A DNA stretch of 64,000 nt from Corynebacterium sp. HMSC036D02 (lineage in GTDB: Bacteria > Actinomycetota > Actinomycetes > Mycobacteriales > Mycobacteriaceae). The position numbers and the translations under genes are program-made. Below the pieces are notes generated by a model, which was not told the DNA's origin, ran no database searches, and saw only the letters and a program-made list of their open reading frames with translations. The stretch lies in NCBI RefSeq assembly GCF_001836165.1, contig NZ_KV827662.1, positions 85,700 through 149,699 on the forward strand, read 5' to 3'. Positions 26,859 through 37,212 of the stretch are shown here, one piece after another. The number at the start of each line of letters is the position of its first letter. Positions within the stretch are counted from its first letter, which is position 1.

Positions 26859-29131
26859 TTACAGCGCCTGCGCCAGGTAGCGGGCGGTCACCGTGTCCTT
26901 GTCGAGGAACTCGCGCGGCGAGCAGGCCGCCACAACCTCGCCGCCGGCTGAGCCCGCGCCGGGACCGAGATCAATGATGTGATCGGCGTGCGCCAGGACG
27001 GCGCGGTGGTGTTCGACGCAGATGAGGGTGAGGTGGTCGTCGACAAGCGTGTCAAAGAGGCGCAGCAAGGTGTCGATATCTTTCTGATGCAGGCCCACCG
27101 TCGGCTCATCGAGCACGATGATGTCCGCAGTCGCCTTGCGGTCGCACAACCGCACCGCCAGCTTCAGCCGCTGGCGCTCGCCGCCAGAGAGCGTCGAGAG
27201 CGGCTGCCCCAGCGTCAGGTAGCCCAGCCCCACGGCAACGAGCTGCTCGTACACGCGCTTCGCAGCAGTAACTTTGGCCTCGCGGCAAAACTCCACGGCC
27301 TCAACCGCGGGAAGCGCGAGTACCTCCGCGATGTTCTTGCCCGCCAGCTCGTAACCCAAAACGTCGGCAGCAAAGCGGCGGCCCTCGCACACCTCGCAGG
27401 GCACATCCGCGCTGTCCATCGCACCAAACTCCACGGTCACCACGCCAGCGCCGGAACAGGCCGGGCACGCGCCCTCCGAGTTGAAAGAGAACATTCCCGG
27501 CGTGGCCCCATCGTTGGCCTTGGCGAAGGCCTTGCGCAGCGCGTCCATCGCACCGGTGTAGGTGGCCGGGTTTGAGCGCCGCGAGCCAGACAACGAAGAC
27601 TGGTCGACAATGAGGATGCGGTCGTCGTCCGGCAGGCATTCCATCAGCGATGACTTTCCAGAACCCGCAACGCCCGAAATGACCGTGAGCACGCCCAGTG
27701 GAATATCCACGTCGACGCCCTTGAGATTGTTATGGGACGCCCCACGGATTTCCAGCGCTCCGGTGGGCTCGCGCACCTCATCCTTCAACGCCACCTTCCC
27801 GCTGACGGACGGTGCGGTACCGACGGAAAGGATTTCGCCGCCCGCCACTCCGGCGCCGGGGCCAAGCTCGACGACGCAATCCGCAATCGCCATCGTCGCC
27901 AGGTTGTGCTCCACCACGAGCACCGTGTTGCCCTTATCGCGCAGCTGCAGGAGAAGCTCGTTCATCCGCGTGACGTCATGCGGGTGTAGGCCAGCGGTCG
28001 GCTCATCAAAGACGTAGGTGACGTCTGTCAGCGCCGACCCGATGTGCTGCACCATGCGCGTGCGCTGTGCCTCGCCACCGCTCAGCGTTCCCGTCGGGCG
28101 CGCCAGAGTCAGGTAGCCCAGCCCCAAATCCAGGGCGGCCTCCAACCCGCGCAGCGGGGCCACGGCAAGCGGTGAGTTGATGGTGCGGAGCCATGCGGAG
28201 ACGTCGGCAAGCTCCATGTCGCAGACGTCCGCGATGGAGACTCCGTTGAGGTAGGACTCGCGCGCGTGCTGCGCCAGGCGCGTGCCATGGCACTCCGGGC
28301 AGTCCACGAAGACCACAGCGCGTTCGACAAAGGCACGCATGTGCTTTTGCAGGGACTCCACGAGCTTGCTCAACACGTTCGTCTTCAAACGCGTTACCAG
28401 CCCCATGTAGCTCATGTTGACGCCACCGACCTTGCCTTTGGTCTCGGTCTCATACAGGTCACGTTTCTGTTCCTCGGTGAAGTCCTGGACCGGCACGTCG
28501 GCTGGGTACAGCCCGGACTCGGCGTAGGCGCGCCACATCCACGAGCCCACCTTCATGCCGGGGTACATGATGGCGCCATCGTTCAACGTCAGAGTCTCAT
28601 CAACGAGCTGGTGCTTGTCGACGTCCCCCACTTCCCCCTTCCCTCACACCTCGGGCACATGCCGCCGGTGCGCTCGAAACGACGCACCTCTTTGACGCCA
28701 TTGACCTCGATGGCGCCCTGCCCGGAGGCGGAGGGCACGTTGAAGGAATAGGCCGCGGGGCCGCCGGCGCGGGGCTCGGCTAGGCGGGAGAAGAGCACGC
28801 GGAGGTGCCCGGTGATGTCGGTGGCGGTACCGAACGTCGAGCGCGCGGAAGCCGCCATCGGTTCTTGGCCCACGACGATGGCTGCGGTGAGCCCTTCCAA
28901 GCGGTCCACGTCGGGGCGGGGTGGGGCTTGCATGAAGCCTTGGACGAAGCCGGGGTAGGTTTCGTTGATGAGACGCTGCGATTCAGCCGCAACGGTATCG
29001 AAGACCAGCGAGGTCTTGCCGGATCCGGACACGCCCGTGAAGACGGTGAGCTTGCGCTTAGGGATGCGCACGTCCACGTTCTTGAGGTTGTTTTCGCGGG
29101 CGCCGGTGACGGTGATGAATTCTTGTTCCAC
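26859..29131 (-). pseudogene. UvrA-like ABC ATPase, frameshifted
   Basis: A UvrA paralogue of the short class (about 750 residues) split over two frames. The first part (29131 down to about 28632, GTG start) has a Walker A GVSGSGKTSLVFD and the zinc-finger half CPRCEGRGK. The second (about 28631-26859) continues GDVDKHQLVDETL and holds LSGGEAQRTRMVQ, FDEPTAGLHPHD, a second Walker A GVAGSGKSS, the zinc motif CPACSGAG...CEVCEG, LSGGERQRLKL and LDEPTVGLHQKD. One base appears to be missing in a G-run at 28625-28638; adding a G restores the usual sequence. It is probably not the housekeeping UvrA. Related proteins act in drug resistance or DNA protection, but the function here is unknown. Confidence 0.8.
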
Positions 29132-29179
29132 GGCTCAGCAGTCTACTAACGGGGCGGGGGTCCTGCCCCGGACACGGCG

Positions 29180-29219
29180 AAGGCCCGCCGCCCCGCAGAT
29201 ATGCGGGTTAGCGGGCCTT
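29180..29219. terminator. Hairpin between groEL and the UvrA-like gene
   Basis: Outer stem AAGGCCCGC/GCGGGCCTT (29180-29188 with 29211-29219) encloses a smaller CCCGCA/TGCGGG stem. It should act as a back-up terminator for groEL and insulates the UvrA-like gene. Confidence 0.6.
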
Positions 29220-29231
29220 CCTTACGGCTAT

Positions 29232-29266
29232 GCGGGAACCCTTGTGGCACGCGGGAACCCTTGTGG
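29232..29266. repeat. Short direct repeat downstream of groEL
   Basis: GCGGGAACCCTTGTGG occurs at 29232-29247 and again at 29251-29266. A third partial copy (GCGGGAA) begins at 29271 inside the terminator stem. The period is about 19-20 bases. The function is unknown; it may be the remains of duplicated terminator arms. Confidence 0.6.
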
Positions 29267-29268
29267 TT

Positions 29269-29294
29269 GTGCGGGAAACGAATGTTTCCCGCAC
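29269..29294 (-). terminator. groEL terminator
   Basis: A perfect 11-bp stem GTGCGGGAAAC/GTTTCCCGCAC with a four-base loop GAAT begins eight bases after the groEL stop. Confidence 0.75.
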
Positions 29295-29301
29295 GCACGT
29301 T

Positions 29302-30930
<1,629 letters not shown>

Positions 30931-31224
30931 CTACTTCTCGATGACAGCGAGCAAATCACGAGCGGACAGCAGGAGATACTCCTGGCCGTCGTACTTCAGC
31001 TCGGTGCCGCCGTACTTGGAGAAGATGACGGTGTCGCCCTCGTTGACGCCAACCGGGACGACCTCGCCCTTGTCATTGGTGCGGCCCGGGCCGACAGCGA
31101 CGACGGTGGCCTCCTGCGGCTTCTCCTTCGCGGAGTCCGGGATAACCAGGCCGGATGCAGTGGTGGTCTCAGCTTCAACGATCTGGACGAGGACCTTGTC
31201 CTCCAGCGGCTTGATGTTTGCCAT
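30931..31224 (-). CDS. groES: Co-chaperonin GroES
   Basis: The ten-kilodalton lid protein for GroEL, 97 residues. It begins [20 protein letters not shown] and contains the mobile loop ([19 protein letters not shown], core TASGLVIPD) and the roof-forming [20 protein letters not shown] 31224 is preceded by GGAGGAAATC, so the five-residue upstream extension is not used. First gene of the groESL operon. Confidence 0.96.
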   Translation of the reverse strand: MANIKPLEDKVLVQIVEAETTTASGLVIPDSAKEKPQEATVVAVGPGRTNDKGEVVPVGVNEGDTVIFSKYGGTELKYDGQEYLLLSARDLLAVIEK

Positions 31225-31340
31225 GATGATTTCCTCCAAAGTGTTCCTAGTGCGCGTCCACGTGGACGCGCGCGTGCCGGTTGTGGGTGTCCAGCACAGC
31301 CGTCGTCGCGGGTGAACAACTGTGGGTCAAAACAACCTGC

Positions 31341-31374
31341 CTAGCACTCTACCCTCGCGACTGCTAGCCCTCAA
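31341..31374 (-). promoter_or_regulatory. groESL promoter with CIRCE-like HrcA operator
   Basis: CTAGCACTC-N9-GACTGCTAG (31341-31367) matches the CIRCE consensus TTAGCACTC-N9-GAGTGCTAA at 8 and 7 of the nine positions per arm. On the minus strand a -35 TTGAGG (31374-31369), a 17-base spacer and -10 TAGAGT (31351-31346) overlap it, so a bound HrcA would block the promoter. The -35 begins inside the stop region of the upstream permease gene. Confidence 0.85.
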
Positions 31375-32645
31375 CGTTGTGGGCCGCTAACCCGTTCGCC
31401 CTCCGCGAACGACGCGACTCGGGTGTGTACAAAGCCGGCCAACGCCAGCTTGACGACGCCCAGGGCAATAAACATTGCGCCGAATATTACGGCGAAGGAC
31501 GGCCACCACAGCTCCTCCAGGATTGTCCGACCGAGTGCCTCTTGTGGGGTAAGGAGGCGGTGGAGTGGGAGGAGCGTCGCCAAACACAGCGCCCAGACCA
31601 CGCCGGCCGCAGTCAGGGTGAGGCACGCCGCCTCCCCCACTTGCACGCGCGCCCAGGCCGAGGGGGCGGCGCCCGCCAAGGTGAGGCCACGAATATCGGC
31701 CGCGATGCGCCCGTGCATAAGCAGCGAGGTAAGCACGGCGCCCACGATGCTAGGTGCGAAGACTGGACCCAAAAGGGCGAGGAAGGCCTGCCACGAGGAC
31801 AGGGTGCCTCCGGCGCCTGCGTCGTTCCCAAAGCGCAGGCCCGAGCCGACGGCGACGATAAAGCCGCCGACGAGCACCCACGGCACGATGTGCGGGGTGG
31901 AAAAGCTTCGGCGCACGCGCACATTAGCCCCAGCGATGCCGGCCGCGCGGGTCCATTGATCCAGGACGGGCATAAGCCAGGGCAAAAAGAGCGCGACAAG
32001 GATGACCAAGCCCATCTCGGCCGAGAGGAGGTCGCCGGGATCATCGATGTGTAGGCATCCATAGACCGTACTGCCGACAGCAACGGACGCGAGCAGGAAT
32101 TTCACCATGAGCCACGCCGGGTGTGCGGTGGCGTGCGGCCGAAAGACTCGGCGCAGTGGAGGCAGCGCTCCGACTAGGGCCGCGGACATGCAGACAACTA
32201 TCGCAATACCAACGACCTGGCCTGTAATCGCAATGTCTGGCAAAGGGATGCCGTCGCTGCGCAGGGCGCGCACGCACGGCGCGAGCAGTGGACGGGCCGG
32301 CAGCACACCAAGAAATCCGGCGGCCGCGCTGACCACCGCGACTTGGCCCAGAATGAAAATCAGGATCATCCACCCAGGCATGCCCACCATGCGCCAGGAA
32401 CGGTAGACCGGCTCGCGCTCAGCGATGATAAGGCGCATCTGCGAGAGCGTCACCAGCACTACCACGCACAGTGACATGCCCAGCACTGTGCCGCCCAGAG
32501 GCCCAGCGGGGTTTTCTTCGGCTCCGGGGGAAGCGACCAGCATGGCTAGCGCTAGGGTGCACGAGGTGGAAGACACCACCAGGGTCAGCGCTACGGCCAG
32601 CCACGATAGCCAATTGGACTGTAAGTCCTTAAGCCACACCAGCAT
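31371..32645 (-). CDS. ABC transporter permease, FtsX-like
   Basis: A membrane protein of 424 residues with about ten hydrophobic segments arranged as two FtsX-like halves. Visible helices include WLAVALTLVVSSTSCTLALA, ILIFILGQVAVVSAAAGFLG and SFAVIFGAMFIALGVVKLAL. ATG 32645 (MLVWLKDLQSNWLSWL) is chosen because it lies just inside the 3' end of the ATPase gene, a 17-base overlap. With the ATPase it forms a small exporter of the kind often used against antimicrobial peptides or lipids. The adjacent two-component system suggests inducible expression. The substrate is unknown. Confidence 0.8.
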   Translation of the reverse strand: MLVWLKDLQSNWLSWLAVALTLVVSSTSCTLALAMLVASPGAEENPAGPLGGTVLGMSLCVVVLVTLSQMRLIIAEREPVYRSWRMVGMPGWMILIFILGQVAVVSAAAGFLGVLPARPLLAPCVRALRSDGIPLPDIAITGQVVGIAIVVCMSAALVGALPPLRRVFRPHATAHPAWLMVKFLLASVAVGSTVYGCLHIDDPGDLLSAEMGLVILVALFLPWLMPVLDQWTRAAGIAGANVRVRRSFSTPHIVPWVLVGGFIVAVGSGLRFGNDAGAGGTLSSWQAFLALLGPVFAPSIVGAVLTSLLMHGRIAADIRGLTLAGAAPSAWARVQVGEAACLTLTAAGVVWALCLATLLPLHRLLTPQEALGRTILEELWWPSFAVIFGAMFIALGVVKLALAGFVHTRVASFAEGERVSGPQR

Positions 32646-33234
32646 GGGCCACCTCCTCCAAGGAAATGACCCGGTCGGCCGCCTCGGCGGCAAGGTGCGA
32701 GTGAGTCACCATGATCACGCTGGCTCCATCGCGGGCAACGGCGTGAAGGTGGGAAAGGACGGTGGAAGCGGTGGCGTCGTCAAGCGCGCCCGTGGGCTCG
32801 TCAGCGAAGATATAGGGCGCTTGGGCCAGCAATGCCCGGGCGACAGCCACGCGTTGCTGCTGCCCACCAGAAAGCTGTGCGGGCAGGCGGCTCTCCAATC
32901 CAGCGAGACCGAGCGAATCGAAGACCTCTGCCACACGGCCGCGTGCAGGGCGCCGGCCGGAAAAGCGCGCCGTCAAGGTGGCATTGCGTTGCGCGTTGAG
33001 GGATTCCAGCAGGTTGTAGTCTTGGAATACAAATGCACGCTGCTTGCGCCCCGGCGCGTTGACTCGGCCGGAAGTGGGCTTATCGAGCCCGGATAACAGG
33101 TTCAGGAGCGTGGTTTTGCCGCTTCCCGATGGCCCCATGATGGCAACGAATTCGCCTGGGGCGATAGACACATTGACGCGATTGAGCACGGTGCGGCGGC
33201 CGTAGCGCTTACTAAGGTTTTCTGCTTTTAACAT
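32629..33234 (-). CDS. ABC transporter ATP-binding protein (LolD/MacB type)
   Basis: ATPase of the exporter, 201 residues. Motifs are Walker A MGPSGSGKTTLLN, Q-loop VFQDYNLLE, signature LSGGQQQRVAVARALL, Walker B YIFADEPTGALDD and switch VTHSH. ATG 33234 (MLKAENLSKRYG) marks the usual family start; the open frame continues to 33390 but would cover the divergent promoter. It overlaps the permease gene by 17 bases. Confidence 0.9.
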   Translation of the reverse strand: MLKAENLSKRYGRRTVLNRVNVSIAPGEFVAIMGPSGSGKTTLLNLLSGLDKPTSGRVNAPGRKQRAFVFQDYNLLESLNAQRNATLTARFSGRRPARGRVAEVFDSLGLAGLESRLPAQLSGGQQQRVAVARALLAQAPYIFADEPTGALDDATASTVLSHLHAVARDGASVIMVTHSHLAAEAADRVISLEEVAHAGVA

Positions 33235-33293
33235 GCCTTTGATTCCACTCGGCCACGCACAACAATGACATGGGGCGGGCTGCCCGAAAAATG

Positions 33294-33338
33294 GTGGAGC
33301 TAGCTCCACTGCCCTTCCACCGGCATGGCGGATAGGGT
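33294..33338 (+). promoter_or_regulatory. Perfect 16-bp palindrome next to the kinase promoter
   Basis: GTGGAGCTAGCTCCAC (33294-33309) is fully symmetric. It abuts the expected -35 position (33310-33315, a poor match) of a promoter whose -10 is TAGGGT (33333-33338). The kinase ATG follows eight bases later, so the message should be leaderless. An activator site touching a weak -35 is the classical position for positive control, and the region is shared with the divergent ABC exporter genes. Confidence 0.55.
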
Positions 33339-33346
33339 CGAAGACT

Positions 33347-34477
33347 ATGCGAACCTTCAAAGCCTGTGCGTGGAGCCTCCTCCTCGGCATGCTGTGTATC
33401 CCAACCTTGGTGATTTCGGTGCTGATGCTGCCGTGGATCCCGTTGGTGGGTCGCGCCGCGGAACTTGTCGGCCGGTTGGGCGCGCAGTGGATGGGCGTGG
33501 AAATTCCACCCCGGCGCGCAGATCGATGGTTTGATTGGCAGCAGTTCTATCACCTCGTGTTGCAGTTATTGATTTCGACTGCATGCTTTACCGCGTGGAC
33601 GGCCCTGGGTTTCACAGCGGGTGTGCTAGCGATAGCGCCATTCGTACCTAAGGCCGAGTTCTCCGTTGGCGAGTGGTCCACCTCCAACCGACCGCTTATT
33701 TTCTTAACCTGCTGGCTGGCTGCTCTGTTGCTTGTGTTGTTACTGGTAGGTCTCAACCGCCTCTTGGTCTCAGCGTCGGTCTCGCTGACCCGACTGGCAT
33801 TGAGTCCTTCGGCCGAGGAAATGGCGGCCTCGCGTGCCACGCTTATCGATGCCTTCTCCGGCGAGCGCCGCCGCATCGAACGCGAACTGCACGATGGCCC
33901 GCAGCAGTACCTCACTGCGCTCAAGCTCAACTTGGCCGCGGCAAAACTACAAGCCCCGCCCCAGGCACAGCAGGCCTTGACTGACGCAGAACATAATGCC
34001 TCTTTGGCTCTGGCTTCATTGCGGGCGACAGTGCGTGGCATTGCGCCGCAGGTGCTTTTCGACGACGGGCTTATCCCCGCCCTCGACGAGTTACTCGCCC
34101 ATTCCGGGCTTGAGACCACACTTCGCGTAGAGGGCGCTGAGAGCTCGATAGACGAGACCACAGCACTGCTGGCCTATCATGCAGTCGCCGAGGCGCTCAC
34201 AAACGCCTCTAAACACGGCGCAGCCACCGAAGCCGTGGTAACGGTCGCTTTTAGGGATATGCTGCGCCTAGAAATCGTAGATAATGGCATGGGCCCCACG
34301 GCCAAAGAGCCGGACGGTGAGAGTGCAGCTGTGGGTTCGGGCACGGGCCTCGCCGGGCTGCGTGAGCGTGCTGCTGCACTCGGCGGCACAGTAACCTTTG
34401 GTGCTGATAGCACCAATGCTACGGGTAAAGGCGGCGGCCAGCTGCTGGTCAAACTACCGCTGAAGGAGGCGGAATGA
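33347..34477 (+). CDS. Sensor histidine kinase (NarL-system type)
   Basis: A 376-residue membrane kinase. Two N-terminal transmembrane helices (LLLGMLCIPTLVISVLML) and two more (LISTACFTAWTALGFTAGVLA and FLTCWLAALLLVLLLVGL) flank a short loop of about 30 residues, so it may sense a signal in the membrane. HisKA_3 carries the phosphoacceptor in RRRIERELHDGPQQYL. HATPase has EALTNASKHGAA and GTGLAGLRERAAALGG. It overlaps the regulator gene by an ATGA and is divergent from the ABC exporter, which is the likely target. Confidence 0.88.
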   Translation: MRTFKACAWSLLLGMLCIPTLVISVLMLPWIPLVGRAAELVGRLGAQWMGVEIPPRRADRWFDWQQFYHLVLQLLISTACFTAWTALGFTAGVLAIAPFVPKAEFSVGEWSTSNRPLIFLTCWLAALLLVLLLVGLNRLLVSASVSLTRLALSPSAEEMAASRATLIDAFSGERRRIERELHDGPQQYLTALKLNLAAAKLQAPPQAQQALTDAEHNASLALASLRATVRGIAPQVLFDDGLIPALDELLAHSGLETTLRVEGAESSIDETTALLAYHAVAEALTNASKHGAATEAVVTVAFRDMLRLEIVDNGMGPTAKEPDGESAAVGSGTGLAGLRERAAALGGTVTFGADSTNATGKGGGQLLVKLPLKEAE

Positions 34478-35109
34478 AGTTACTACTCGCAGAAGATTCC
34501 GCGCTCCTGCGCGCGGGTCTGGAGCAACTACTCGGTGCTCTCGGTCATAGCGTCACGGCGGTCACAGATGCCGAAGCACTGCGCGCCATCGCAGTGCAGG
34601 AAGACTTCGACCTCATTATCAGCGATGTGCGCATGCCGCCCACGATGACCGATGACGGGCTTCAAGCCGTGCACGATCTGCGGGCAGCCGACCCCACCCA
34701 ACCCGTGGTGGTGCTGAGCCAATACGTAGCGGCAAGCTATCTCGACCGCCTCCTGGAGCACGGCGGATTCGGGTACCTACTCAAGGAGCGCGTTTCTGAT
34801 GTTGAAGAATTCGTGCGCACGCTTGACGATGTCGCCCGCGGCGGCACCGTGGTGGACCCAGAGGTGGTCACGGCGCTGCTTTCTGCAAGGCACACTGGTC
34901 TAGCCCGGCTCACCGCTCGCGAGCGGGAGGTACTGGGGCTTATGGCCCAAGGATTGAGCAATAAAGACATTGAAGACACGCTCGTCCTTACCTCCGGAGC
35001 AGTAAGCAAGCATGTCTCCAATGTATTTATAAAGCTCGGGTTTCGACCCGAGGACTCCAACCGGCGGGTGAAGGCCGTATTGGCATGGCTGCGCCACACC
35101 GAGCGCTAG
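34474..35109 (+). CDS. NarL/LuxR-family response regulator
   Basis: A 211-residue partner of the preceding kinase. The receiver has the acidic pair AEDS, the phosphoacceptor Asp in DLIISDVRMPPTMTDDG (about residue 51) and the Lys in YLLKERV. The LuxR-type HTH has LTAREREVLGLMAQGLSNKDIE and LTSGAVSKHVSNVFIKLG. An inverted repeat AGCGC/GCGCT spans the stop codon. It probably controls the divergent ABC exporter through the palindrome at 33294. Confidence 0.9.
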   Translation: MKLLLAEDSALLRAGLEQLLGALGHSVTAVTDAEALRAIAVQEDFDLIISDVRMPPTMTDDGLQAVHDLRAADPTQPVVVLSQYVAASYLDRLLEHGGFGYLLKERVSDVEEFVRTLDDVARGGTVVDPEVVTALLSARHTGLARLTAREREVLGLMAQGLSNKDIEDTLVLTSGAVSKHVSNVFIKLGFRPEDSNRRVKAVLAWLRHTER

Positions 35110-35143
35110 AAAAGCGCTGAGGCCCTACAAACAAGGGCTGGAA

Positions 35144-35572
35144 TTAGACCTGTCGGTGGGAGTTCAGCACAGCCGCGCGCCACAGCTGGTACTCCTCCGG
35201 GTTGTCCTCGCGGTAGTTCTTCACCGCGCGGATGCCGTGCTCCACGGCCTCGGCGACCTCGTCGATGTTCTTGTCGTCGCCGTCGGCCGCAACAAAGATG
35301 ACTGGGCCGCAGATTGAGCGGATTGGGTCCTGCAGGAAAGCGGAGTTGCCGGTAGCCGCAGCGTTGCGGGCCAAGGAGGCCACCGGGTTCGGGTCGGCGT
35401 CGTCAGCCTTCGCGTTCGGGTTAAACAACGCCGCGTAGGTCTGGCCATCATCCTGGAAGGCCACGGAAACGCGATCCTCGGTGGTACCACCGAGGAATTG
35501 ATTTGCCTGTTCGAGCTCAAACTCGATGATGCGGCGGGACAGATCAGGGTTAACGAGGAATCCAGTGGTCAT
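35144..35572 (-). CDS. Conserved hypothetical protein
   Basis: An acidic soluble protein of 142 residues that I do not recognise. It has an N-terminal helix (LSRRIIEFELEQANQFLG), a central strand-rich part (VSVAFQDDGQTYAALFNP) and a C-terminal helical tail (EVAEAVEHGIRAVKNYRED). No signal peptide, membrane helix or catalytic motif is seen. ATG 35572 is preceded by AAGGAG. It begins 78 bases after the tsaD stop in the same direction, so it could be the last gene of that operon. Confidence 0.65.
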   Translation of the reverse strand: MTTGFLVNPDLSRRIIEFELEQANQFLGGTTEDRVSVAFQDDGQTYAALFNPNAKADDADPNPVASLARNAAATGNSAFLQDPIRSICGPVIFVAADGDDKNIDEVAEAVEHGIRAVKNYREDNPEEYQLWRAAVLNSHRQV

Positions 35573-35650
35573 AACGGTGTGAGCTCCTTTTGTGTGAGCC
35601 GGACGATTATCGGTCATCACACTACCGGCACCCTGGGGGTTGCGCATCCG

Positions 35651-36703
35651 CTAGCGCGCGGCGGCCACGAGCGGCACTTCCACCTCAAGCTGCGTATCGG
35701 TCCCGCATGCCAGGCCGGAGGGTTCTGCGCCTTCGTGAATGAGCTGGGCGGCCACCGCCGCGATCATCACGCCGTTGTCGGTGCACAGCTTGAAGCGCGG
35801 CACACGCAGCTCGATTCCCGCGGATTCGCAGCGCTTCGCCGCCAAGGCGCGCAGCCGCGAATTCGCAGCCACGCCGCCGCCGAGCAGCAGCACCTTGGCG
35901 CCAGTGTCCTGGCAGGCGCGCACGGCCTTGGCGGTCAGCACATCCGCCACCGCCTCTTGGAAGGAGGCGCAGAGATCCTCAACCTGGACCGTGGTGCCCT
36001 CGCGCTCGGCCTTTTCCACGTGGCGGGCTACTGCCGTTTTGAGCCCCGAGAAGGAGAAGTTGTGGCGGTTGGGCCCGCGCAGGTCCTCGGCCTTGGACAA
36101 ACCACGCGGCAAATCGATGGTGGGCTCGCCTTGGGCGGCCAGCTTATCGATGACCGGCCCTCCCGGATACCCCAACCCCAGGAGGCGGGAGACTTTGTCG
36201 TAGGCTTCGCCGGCGGCGTCGTCAAGCGTGGTGCCCAACTCCTTCATGGGTTTGCCCACGGCTTCGACCTCGAGCAGCTGGGTGTGGCCGCCGGAGACGA
36301 GCAGCGCCACCGAGTGCGGCAGCTCCTCGCCCTCCAGGTTGGCCACCGCGACGTGCCCGCCGAGGTGGTTGACGCCGTAGAAGGGCACGCCCCACGCGGA
36401 GGCGAAGGCCTTGGCTGCCGACGCCCCGACGAGGAGCGCGCCGGCCAGTCCCGGCCCCACGGTGGCGGCCACCGCATCGGGCTTCTCGACGCCCGCCTCC
36501 TCCAACGCCGCCTTCATCACCTGCGGCATGGCTTCGAGGTGAGCGCGGGAGGCAATCTCCGGCACCACGCCGCCGAAGCGGGCGTGCTGCTCCATGGAGG
36601 AGGCGACGACGTCGGCGCGGATCTCCATGTGGCCGTTATCAGACAGCTCGATGATGCCCACGCCGGTTTCGTCGCAGGAGGACTCGATGCCGAGGATTAA
36701 CAT
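35651..36703 (-). CDS. tsaD: tRNA N6-adenosine threonylcarbamoyltransferase TsaD
   Basis: Catalytic subunit for the universal t6A modification at position 37 of ANN-decoding tRNAs, 350 residues. ASKHA-fold motifs are [12 protein letters not shown], the metal-binding HxxxH in [10 protein letters not shown] ([16 protein letters not shown] region), [11 protein letters not shown] and [12 protein letters not shown]. It works with TsaB and TsaE encoded in the same run. It overlaps rimI by seven bases. Confidence 0.97.
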   Translation of the reverse strand: MLILGIESSCDETGVGIIELSDNGHMEIRADVVASSMEQHARFGGVVPEIASRAHLEAMPQVMKAALEEAGVEKPDAVAATVGPGLAGALLVGASAAKAFASAWGVPFYGVNHLGGHVAVANLEGEELPHSVALLVSGGHTQLLEVEAVGKPMKELGTTLDDAAGEAYDKVSRLLGLGYPGGPVIDKLAAQGEPTIDLPRGLSKAEDLRGPNRHNFSFSGLKTAVARHVEKAEREGTTVQVEDLCASFQEAVADVLTAKAVRACQDTGAKVLLLGGGVAANSRLRALAAKRCESAGIELRVPRFKLCTDNGVMIAAVAAQLIHEGAEPSGLACGTDTQLEVEVPLVAAAR

Positions 36704-37212
36704 CTCTCACTCTTTCGTGGTCGGTACATGGTGTGGGCGTCCGCGCCGGAGGGCTGGTAGTAATTGCGGCGCAGGCCGTTAATGACAAAATCATAAGCCT
36801 CATAGAGGCGAATGGCCGGATCGTTGCCCACGCGAACCTCAAGGAAGATGGGCGCATCGTGGGAATCTGCAAGCTCGACGATGGCGTCCATCATCAGCCG
36901 CGCGATGCCCTGCCGTTGGGCTGCGGGGTCGACGCCGATGGTGCGGATTTCGAACTCCGGCCAGGCAGCGGGCCCCATCCGCCCCACGCCGGCGTAACCG
37001 AGAACTTCCACGCGGTTGTCGTTGTGGTCATCGCGGTTGTCGTTGTGGTCATCGCGGTTGACATTCATGTCAACCGCCCAGTACGTGGTGTGCCCCGCCG
37101 CAATTTCCTGCTCGAAGGCTCGCGCCGGCCATGGGCTTTCGCCGGGGAAAAGGACCTTCTCTAACTCGGCACAGCGCGACGCGTCCGCAGACGTTAGTGG
37201 CCGCAGCCTCAT
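36697..37212 (-). CDS. rimI: Ribosomal protein S18 alanine N-acetyltransferase RimI
   Basis: A GNAT acetyltransferase of 171 residues. The acetyl-CoA loop is [35 protein letters not shown] is the typical RimI C-terminal motif. It overlaps tsaB (ATGA) and tsaD, the usual actinobacterial tsaB-rimI-tsaD order. Residues about 54-67 hold a duplicated Asn-Arg-Asp-Asp-His-Asn-Asp unit in the loop after WAVDMNV, encoded by a tandem DNA repeat. The domain is otherwise complete, so the enzyme is probably active. Confidence 0.92.
   Translation of the reverse strand: MRLRPLTSADASRCAELEKVLFPGESPWPARAFEQEIAAGHTTYWAVDMNVNRDDHNDNRDDHNDNRVEVLGYAGVGRMGPAAWPEFEIRTIGVDPAAQRQGIARLMMDAIVELADSHDAPIFLEVRVGNDPAIRLYEAYDFVINGLRRNYYQPSGADAHTMYRPRKSERC
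37011..37064. repeat. 21-bp tandem repeat inside rimI
   Basis: The unit CGCGGTTGTCGTTGTGGTCAT occurs at 37011-37031 and 37032-37052, and a partial copy starts at 37053. The unit is a multiple of three, so copy-number change adds or removes seven residues without breaking the frame. Confidence 0.85.
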
